This document shows positions 59,571-64,000 of a stretch of DNA of 64,000 nucleotides, one piece after another. Source of the DNA: Actinacidiphila glaucinigra (lineage in GTDB: Bacteria; Actinomycetota; Actinomycetes; Streptomycetales; Streptomycetaceae); NCBI RefSeq assembly GCF_900188405.1, contig NZ_FZOF01000010.1:62001-126000 (forward strand), written 5' to 3'. Under the pieces are notes generated by a model. It was not told the origin of the DNA and searched no databases. It saw nothing but the letters and a program-made list of their open reading frames with translations. The position numbers and the translations under genes were made by a program. Position 1 is the first letter of the stretch, and each line of letters starts with the position of its first letter.

Positions 59571-59881
59571 CGCAGACCTCCGTGTCGACGCGTCCGCGGT
59601 CGCCCGGTCCTCGGCCGTGGACACAGCAAAAACTAGGGCGAAAGCTGATGAAAGGCGTCCGTCAAGCTACGTAGCGGCGGTCCGTGCGGCGCCCCGCCAT
59701 CCGTACCGCCGTACGTCATCGGCGCGCAGACCGCCCCGGTGGGACCCGTGAGTGATGTGACGTGCCCGTTACGTCACATATGGGTGGTGTGCGTACGATG
59801 GGAAAGGATCAGGACGGGGGCCACCCGGCCCGGGCGTGGACGCCGCGACGGCGGCCTCCCGACGGGCGGCGAGGAGCAAGG
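59571..59881. promoter_or_regulatory. Divergent promoter region with a 9-bp-arm palindrome
   Basis: ATGTGACGT (59755-59763) and ACGTCACAT (59771-59779) form a perfect inverted repeat with a 7-nt centre. The related ACGTCAT half-site occurs at 59713-59719 and a 10-bp palindrome GCTACGTAGC at 59667-59676. No gene is supported in this 311-bp gap. The palindrome begins about 125 bp before the phosphatase start. It differs in spacing from a Crp site. Confidence 0.5.
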
Positions 59882-61237
59882 GTGACGGTTCAGGACAGGG
59901 ATCGGCGAAGTCGCCGGATGCTGGCGGGTCTGCTGGCCGACAGCCACCTGATGCCCCTGGAGCAGCTGCCGGCCAAGGTGGCCGCGCACGCCGAACCCGC
60001 CGGTCTCGCCCACGTCACGATCTACCTCGCCGACCTCCAGCGCCATGTGCTGCGCAACCTCGTCGAGGAGGGCGCGGACGAGTGCCGGCAACGGAACCAC
60101 AGTTCCGAGCTGAGGATCGAGGGCACGGTGCCCGGCCGCGCCTTCCAGTACGGCCGGCTGCTCCCCGCCGCCTCCGCCTGCCCCGGCAAGTGCCGCTGGT
60201 GGGCACCCCTGCTGGGCGGTTCGGAGCGGCTCGGCCTGCTCCGCGTGACCACCGACGCCGACGACCGCCGCACCCGCGAGGACGTGCAGGCGCTCGCCGA
60301 CGCGGTGGCGCTCATCATCACCGTCAAGCGCGACTACAGCGACGCCTACGCGCGCACGGTACGCACCGAGAGCATGAACGTGGCCGCCGAGATGCAGTGG
60401 CGCCTGCTGCCGCCCCGCTCGTACTCGGACGGCCGGGTGGTCATCTCCGCGGCGCTGGAACCCGCCTACCGGGTCGGGGGAGACGCCTTCGACTACGCTC
60501 TCGACGGCCCGCTGGTCCACCTGTCGATCTTCGACGCGATGGGGCACGACACCGCGGCCGGCCTGACCGCGAGCCTCGCCATGGGCGCCAGCCGCAACGC
60601 CCGCCGCCGCAAGGCGGAACTCGTCGAGACCACCGAGGAGATAGAGGAGGTGCTGGTCGAGCAGTTCGAGGGGACACGCTACGCCACCGGCGTCGTCGCC
60701 CGGCTCGACACCGGCACCGGCCTCTTCGAATGGGTCAACCGCGGCCACCACCCGCCGGTCCTCATCCGGGGCGGCCGCTGGGTCGCCGAACTCGCCTGCG
60801 CGCCCGGCGACCCCATGGGCCTGGGCCTGGGGGTGGCGCCGCAGGTGTGCCGCGAACAACTGGAGCCCGGCGACCGCCTGGTGCTGTACACCGACGGCAT
60901 CCCGGAGGCCCGTACGGTCACCGGCGGAGAGTTCGGGCTCACCGGTTTCCTCGACTTCCTCATCCGCCACCACGCCGACCGCCTGCCCCTGCCGGAGACC
61001 CTGTGCCGTCTGATGCGCCGGGTGTCGGAGCACCAGGTCGGCGAGTTCCAGGACGACGCGACGGTGCTGTTCTGCGCGTGGCTCGGCTGCTCCCCGGACG
61101 ACACCGAACGGGCGGCGGCCGTCGCCGGGGTACCGCTCCCGCAGTCCGCGGCGGACGCGGACCTCCCCGCGGTCCGCGGGATCGGCGGTGAACTCCCCGG
61201 ACCCGCCGACGTCATGGCGCCGGACCGGCGCTCCTGA
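59882..61237 (+). CDS. GAF-SpoIIE (PP2C-type) serine phosphatase
   Basis: A 451-aa protein. A GAF-like sensor (about residues 20-165: HAEPAGLAHVTIYLADLQ, VALIITVKRDYSDA) precedes a SpoIIE/RsbU phosphatase domain with AAEMQWRLLPPRSY, metal-binding Asp in YRVGGDAFDYALDG, DAMGHDTAAGLTASLAM, VLYTDGIPEARTV and the final FQDDATVLFCAW. It should dephosphorylate an anti-anti-sigma factor. GTG at 59882 chosen because GAGGAG lies upstream; a longer reading to 59762 is less likely. It lies 101 bases upstream of the disrupted anti-sigma-type ATPase gene. Confidence 0.87.
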   Translation: MTVQDRDRRSRRMLAGLLADSHLMPLEQLPAKVAAHAEPAGLAHVTIYLADLQRHVLRNLVEEGADECRQRNHSSELRIEGTVPGRAFQYGRLLPAASACPGKCRWWAPLLGGSERLGLLRVTTDADDRRTREDVQALADAVALIITVKRDYSDAYARTVRTESMNVAAEMQWRLLPPRSYSDGRVVISAALEPAYRVGGDAFDYALDGPLVHLSIFDAMGHDTAAGLTASLAMGASRNARRRKAELVETTEEIEEVLVEQFEGTRYATGVVARLDTGTGLFEWVNRGHHPPVLIRGGRWVAELACAPGDPMGLGLGVAPQVCREQLEPGDRLVLYTDGIPEARTVTGGEFGLTGFLDFLIRHHADRLPLPETLCRLMRRVSEHQVGEFQDDATVLFCAWLGCSPDDTERAAAVAGVPLPQSAADADLPAVRGIGGELPGPADVMAPDRRS

Positions 61238-61504
61238 TCGGGCACCCGGGTGAACCGCCGTTTTCCCCGCCCCACCCCGGGCAGGAGCGGGGACCGGGAC
61301 GGCGTCGGGCCGTATCCCGCGGCGGAGGGAGGACTGCGATGACCGGCGGTTCCCTGAAGGCGGTCGGCTGGGCCAGGTCCTTCCCGGCGGCGGGCGGAGC
61401 GCGTGCGGGCCGCCGCTGGACGCGTGAGCACCTCGCGGCCCTCGGCTGGACCGCGGACGCCCCCGGCACGGTCGACGATCTGCTGCCGAAGGTCTCGGGA
61501 CTGG

Positions 61505-62907
61505 GCACCTGCTCTTCCCAGAATGCCCGGGCCTTCAGGCCGGGGGTAATTGGTCTTGAGCTGGAGCTGCGAAGTGGCGGAGTTGGCTGCGCATCTGTCC
61601 TGACCTGCACTCTCCTTCGTTGTCAGTGGGGGCTGTTAGGTTCCGGAGTGTGACGATGACAGCGATGGCCGGGCAGGGGTCGGGGCACGCCCGGTTCACC
61701 TTTCGGCTGCGAGTGTCGTCCACGGCGGGTGCGGGTTTGGAGGCGGAGTGGGCGCGGTGCCGGTGGGTGTGGAACGAGTGTGTGGCGGTGTCCCGCAGGG
61801 TCCACGGCCTGAACAAATCCGCCGGGCAGAAGGTCACGTGCGGCCCGGCGCATCTGGACAGGATGTTGACCGAGGCGAGGCGGTCGATGGCTTGGCTGCG
61901 GGAGGGCAGTTCGGTGCCGCAGCAGCAGGTCATCCGGGACTTCGCCAAGTCCCGTGCCAAGGCGTTGAAGGACATCGTGGCGCGGCTGCCGATGGGGCAG
62001 CGGGCCGGGATGCCCCGGATCAAACGCAAGCGCGAGGCCGCACCGACGCTGAACTACACTACCCGCGGTTTCCGCATCAAGGACGGACGCCTGCACCTGG
62101 CCGGCGGCATCGTGCTGACGGTGGTGTGGTCCCGCGACCTGCCGTCCGCACCCTCGTCGGTACGCGTGTACCGCGACAGCCTCGGCCACTGGTACGCCTC
62201 GTTCGTCGTGACCACTGCCGCAGAACCGCTGCCCGCTATCGGCTGCGTGATCGGTATCGACTGGGGTGTCAAGGAGACCGCGACCACGACCAGCGACGCC
62301 CACGACCTGCCCCACGCCCAGCACGGCAAGACCGCCGCGCAGCGCCTCGCGCGGTACCAGCGGATGATGGCTCGCCGTAAGCCTGCTCGTGGGCAGTCAG
62401 CATCCAGGGGCTACCGCAACGCCAGACATCAGTCGGCGAAGCTGCACAAGCAGGTGGCGCGCCGGCGGCAGGACACCGCCCGCAAGTGGGCCAAGCGCGT
62501 GGTGCGTGACCATGACGCGATCGCGGTGGAGGACTTCCGGCCGAAGTTTCTGGCGAAGACGACCATGGCGCGCAAGGCGGCGGACGCGGCGATCGGCGCC
62601 ACCAAGGCGGCTCTGATCGAGATGGGCCGCAAGCACGGGCGTGACGTGCGCCTGGTGCATCCCGCGCACACCACCATGGACTGCGCGTCGTGCGGAGCGA
62701 GAACCAAGCACGCACTTCCTCTTTCCGAACGTACCTACACCTGCACCGCGTGCGGAGCCGTGTCCCCCAGGGACAAGAACTCCGCACGTGTGATGCTGGT
62801 CCGGGCTGGTCTCAACCCGGCTGGTGCCGATCGTGTAAGCGCTGGAGGACCGCCGGTCCCCAGCCCACGTGAGCCAGGAATCCCCGTTCCTTAAGGCGGG
62901 GAGGATG
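61505..62907 (+). mobile_element. IS200/IS605-type element with tnpB only (IS1341-like)
   Basis: About 1.4 kb inserted in the ATPase gene. No target duplication exists and rejoining the flanks restores the frame, as expected for this family. One base of the boundary is ambiguous (a G is shared, 61504/62907). The left end has a hairpin (61526-61545, CCCGGGCCTTCAGGCCGGGG with one mismatch), the right end another (CCCCG 62882-62886 and CGGGG 62897-62901 around CCTTAAGG). No tnpA is present, so mobility would need a transposase in trans. Confidence 0.85.
61656..62894 (+). CDS. tnpB: TnpB RNA-guided nuclease
   Basis: A 412-aa TnpB, the ancestral relative of Cas12 nucleases. N-terminal wedge region (FTFRLRVSSTAGAGLEAEWARCRWVWNECV) and helix-turn region precede a RuvC domain: Asp202 in VIGIDWGVKETATT, Glu292 in IAVEDFRPKFL and Asp373 in SPRDKNSARVML, all three catalytic residues intact. 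The zinc ribbon is C343-x2-C346 (DCASCGART) and the pair in TCTACG near 365. Full length. I chose ATG 61656 since CGGAG lies 7 bases upstream. The TAA stop is inside the right-end hairpin. Confidence 0.93.
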   Translation: MTAMAGQGSGHARFTFRLRVSSTAGAGLEAEWARCRWVWNECVAVSRRVHGLNKSAGQKVTCGPAHLDRMLTEARRSMAWLREGSSVPQQQVIRDFAKSRAKALKDIVARLPMGQRAGMPRIKRKREAAPTLNYTTRGFRIKDGRLHLAGGIVLTVVWSRDLPSAPSSVRVYRDSLGHWYASFVVTTAAEPLPAIGCVIGIDWGVKETATTTSDAHDLPHAQHGKTAAQRLARYQRMMARRKPARGQSASRGYRNARHQSAKLHKQVARRRQDTARKWAKRVVRDHDAIAVEDFRPKFLAKTTMARKAADAAIGATKAALIEMGRKHGRDVRLVHPAHTTMDCASCGARTKHALPLSERTYTCTACGAVSPRDKNSARVMLVRAGLNPAGADRVSAGGPPVPSPREPGIPVP

Positions 62908-62927
62908 TCAACAACGCGCACATCCAC
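62740..62927 (+). ncRNA. Predicted omega/reRNA of the TnpB element
   Basis: In this family the guide RNA is made from the 3' end of tnpB and the right end, with its guide read from DNA flanking the element. Here the scaffold would end at the hairpin 62882-62901 and GGAGGATG; the guide would be the next bases, starting TCAACAACGCGCACATCCAC, which is the interrupted host gene. The 5' limit is a guess. Confidence 0.4.
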
Positions 62928-63275
62928 GCGCACAGCTCCGCCGACCTCGTCCTCACCTGGGACGGCAGCCGCCTGCACGTCAGCGTCCACGACTCCGACG
63001 ACGAGGTGCCCGCCGTGCGGCTCCCCGAATGGTCCGCCACTGGAGGGCGCGGCCTGGTGCTGGTGAACGCCGTCGCCGACCACTGCCACGCCCGGAGCCA
63101 GGCGAAGGGCAAGACGATCACGGCCTGCTTCACACCGCCCGGCGGAGAGCACGCCGAGCCTTCACCAAATCTTCCCGGCCGCCCCGGCCCGGACCGCGCG
63201 TCACGGGGCAAGCGCAGGGCAACGACATGCTGCTGAACGGCAACGCGGCCGAACCGGGCCCACGAGGGGGCGTCC

Positions 63276-63677
63276 ATGCGAGCACTCACGGAGCACCTGT
63301 CCCTCCGGCTGATCACCGGGACCCGGCGGGTCCTCGATCTGTCGGCGGACTGCCAGTACCGTCCCGACGACCCCTACACCGTCCGGATGCGCTTCGGCCA
63401 CGGCGACGGTGGCGACGAGGCGGAGTGGGTGTTCTCCCGTGAGCTGCTGCTGGCCGGACTCGCGGCCCCGGCCGGGGACGGCGACGTCCACGTCGAACCC
63501 GGCGACCACGCCCACACCCTGATCACCCTCGCCGGGCCCGGGGGCACGGCCGTCCTCCAGGTCGCCACGGGTGAACTCGCCCGCTTCCTGGCCGCGACCG
63601 CGGAACTCGTCCCCCTCGGCACCGAGGACACCCGCATCGACTGGGATGCCTGCATCGCCGGGCTCCTCTCCGCCTGA
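63276..63677 (+). CDS. SsgA-family sporulation/cell-division regulator
   Basis: A 133-aa SsgA-like protein: LSLRLITGTRRVLDLSADCQYRPDDPYTVRMRF near the start, WVFSRELLLAGL in the middle and LARFLAATAELVPLGTED near the end, the usual SALP signature. SALPs occur only in morphologically complex actinomycetes and control septum placement, FtsZ recruitment or peptidoglycan at sporulation. Which of the several paralogues this is cannot be told. It begins 39 bases after the disrupted ATPase gene. Confidence 0.92.
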   Translation: MRALTEHLSLRLITGTRRVLDLSADCQYRPDDPYTVRMRFGHGDGGDEAEWVFSRELLLAGLAAPAGDGDVHVEPGDHAHTLITLAGPGGTAVLQVATGELARFLAATAELVPLGTEDTRIDWDACIAGLLSA

Positions 63678-63686
63678 GACGCCCCC

Positions 63687-64000
63687 TCAGGGTGCGGGCA
63701 CACCCATCGGGTTCGGGTACGGCAGCGCCCCCGCGCAGGCCCGCGCCACCGTGGACAGCAGCGTGACCAGGTGCTCGACCGCCTCGGGCGCCATCGCCTC
63801 CCAGGGCCGCCGGGCGGCGCGGTCGGTGGCCTCCTCCAGCGCACCGTGGGCCTCCCGGCCCGCGGCGGTCGCGGCGCCGTCCGTGCCGAGCAGGCCGCGG
63901 GCGGCGAGACGGGCCGCGGCGGCGGCCCACTGCTCGTCGGTCCAGCCGCGGTGCGGCTGCAACTCCGTACGCGGCAGGTCGATGCCCGTGCGCAGCACCA
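63687..64000 (-). CDS. SCO6745-like protein, C-terminal part (runs off the window)
   Basis: About 105 residues of the C-terminus are visible: TGIDLPRTELQPHRGWTDEQ, WAAAAARLAARGLLGTDGAATAAGREAHGALEEATDR, PWEAMAPEAVEHLVTLL and ALPYPNPMGVPAP. This matches my memory of the SCO6745-type family, a winged-helix-like protein of about 250-280 aa without assigned function. The frame continues past the right edge; the ATG at 63998 is probably internal. Confidence 0.6.
   Translation of the reverse strand, partial: VLRTGIDLPRTELQPHRGWTDEQWAAAAARLAARGLLGTDGAATAAGREAHGALEEATDRAARRPWEAMAPEAVEHLVTLLSTVARACAGALPYPNPMGVPAP

Larger units (their letters stand above)
61339..63236 (+). pseudogene. RsbW-like ATP-binding regulatory protein, split by a TnpB element
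   Basis: The 5' part (61339-61504) encodes MTGGSLKAVGWARSFPAAGG through a TREHLAALGW helix to VDDLLPKVSGL, and the 3' part (62908-63236) continues VNNAHIHAHSSADLVLTWDG, TGGRGLVLVNAVADHCHA and GKTITACF. Removing the element joins CTG-G to TC-AAC, restoring one 164-aa frame with the N-box (NNAHIHAH) and GRGLVLV lid of HATPase_c anti-sigma-type kinases. These bind or phosphorylate anti-anti-sigma factors. The last 35 residues after ACFTPPGG look atypical. As it stands, the gene is broken at the ATP-binding N-box. Confidence 0.87.

Noticed and set aside
59755..59779. Crp/cAMP-receptor site
   Set aside because: TGTGA and TCACA are 13 bases apart rather than 6, so the palindrome does not match Crp geometry.

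Overview
The window is high-GC actinobacterial DNA, almost certainly a Streptomyces chromosome. Marker genes include an SsgA-family sporulation regulator, a four-gene conservon (cvnABCD) with two attached P450 genes, a LAL-type LuxR regulator, a class I terpene synthase, a PhoX phosphatase with a PHO-box-like repeat, GTG starts, and long GC-rich hairpins without U-tracts as terminators. Genes are dense on both strands. No rRNA, tRNA or CRISPR array was recognised.

Region 1 (1-15.3 kb) is a stress and accessory stretch. It holds a second kdpB with the first codons of a kdpC, a lysA-type decarboxylase with a SAV_915-like partner, a universal stress protein, a cupin, a DUF1707 protein and a cytoplasmic beta-propeller protein. 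Further along are membrane-anchored DUF3105 and DUF305 proteins, a CDF metal exporter, a lipoprotein, an SDR-fold protein lacking the usual catalytic lysine, a 25-aa bL37-like ribosomal peptide and acetyltransferases.

Region 2 (15.3-23.3 kb) is a complete high-affinity potassium system on the minus strand. The order is a 27-aa membrane peptide, kdpF, kdpA, kdpB, kdpC, a 21-bp hairpin, then the kdpD sensor kinase and kdpE regulator.

Region 3 (23.5-32.4 kb) has an aldehyde dehydrogenase with a LuxR regulator, a secreted thermolysin-family protease, a phosphotransferase, and a TetR/MFS divergon with a visible dyad operator.

Region 4 (32.4-40.7 kb) is the conservon: cvnA-B-C-D overlap head to tail and run into a CYP157-like P450 (EVLW in place of ExxR) and a CYP154-like P450. 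PhoX lies convergent to it.

Region 5 (40.7-50.1 kb) carries GNAT enzymes, a membrane protein, a methyltransferase and a lipoprotein, then a terpene synthase followed by a large P-loop/TPR protein.

Region 6 (50.1-55.1 kb) appears to be one small regulon. An aldehyde dehydrogenase plus cysteine hydrolase operon, a lipocalin-like gene, an MFS exporter and a TetR gene share five copies of a dyad, GGAT(G/T)A-N6-TCATCC, in their two divergent promoter regions.

Region 7 (55.2-64 kb) has a LAL regulator, a GMC oxidoreductase, a SpoIIE-type phosphatase, an RsbW-like ATPase gene split by a TnpB-only IS200/IS605-type element (rejoining the flanks restores the frame exactly), SsgA, and a partial SCO6745-like gene at the right edge.
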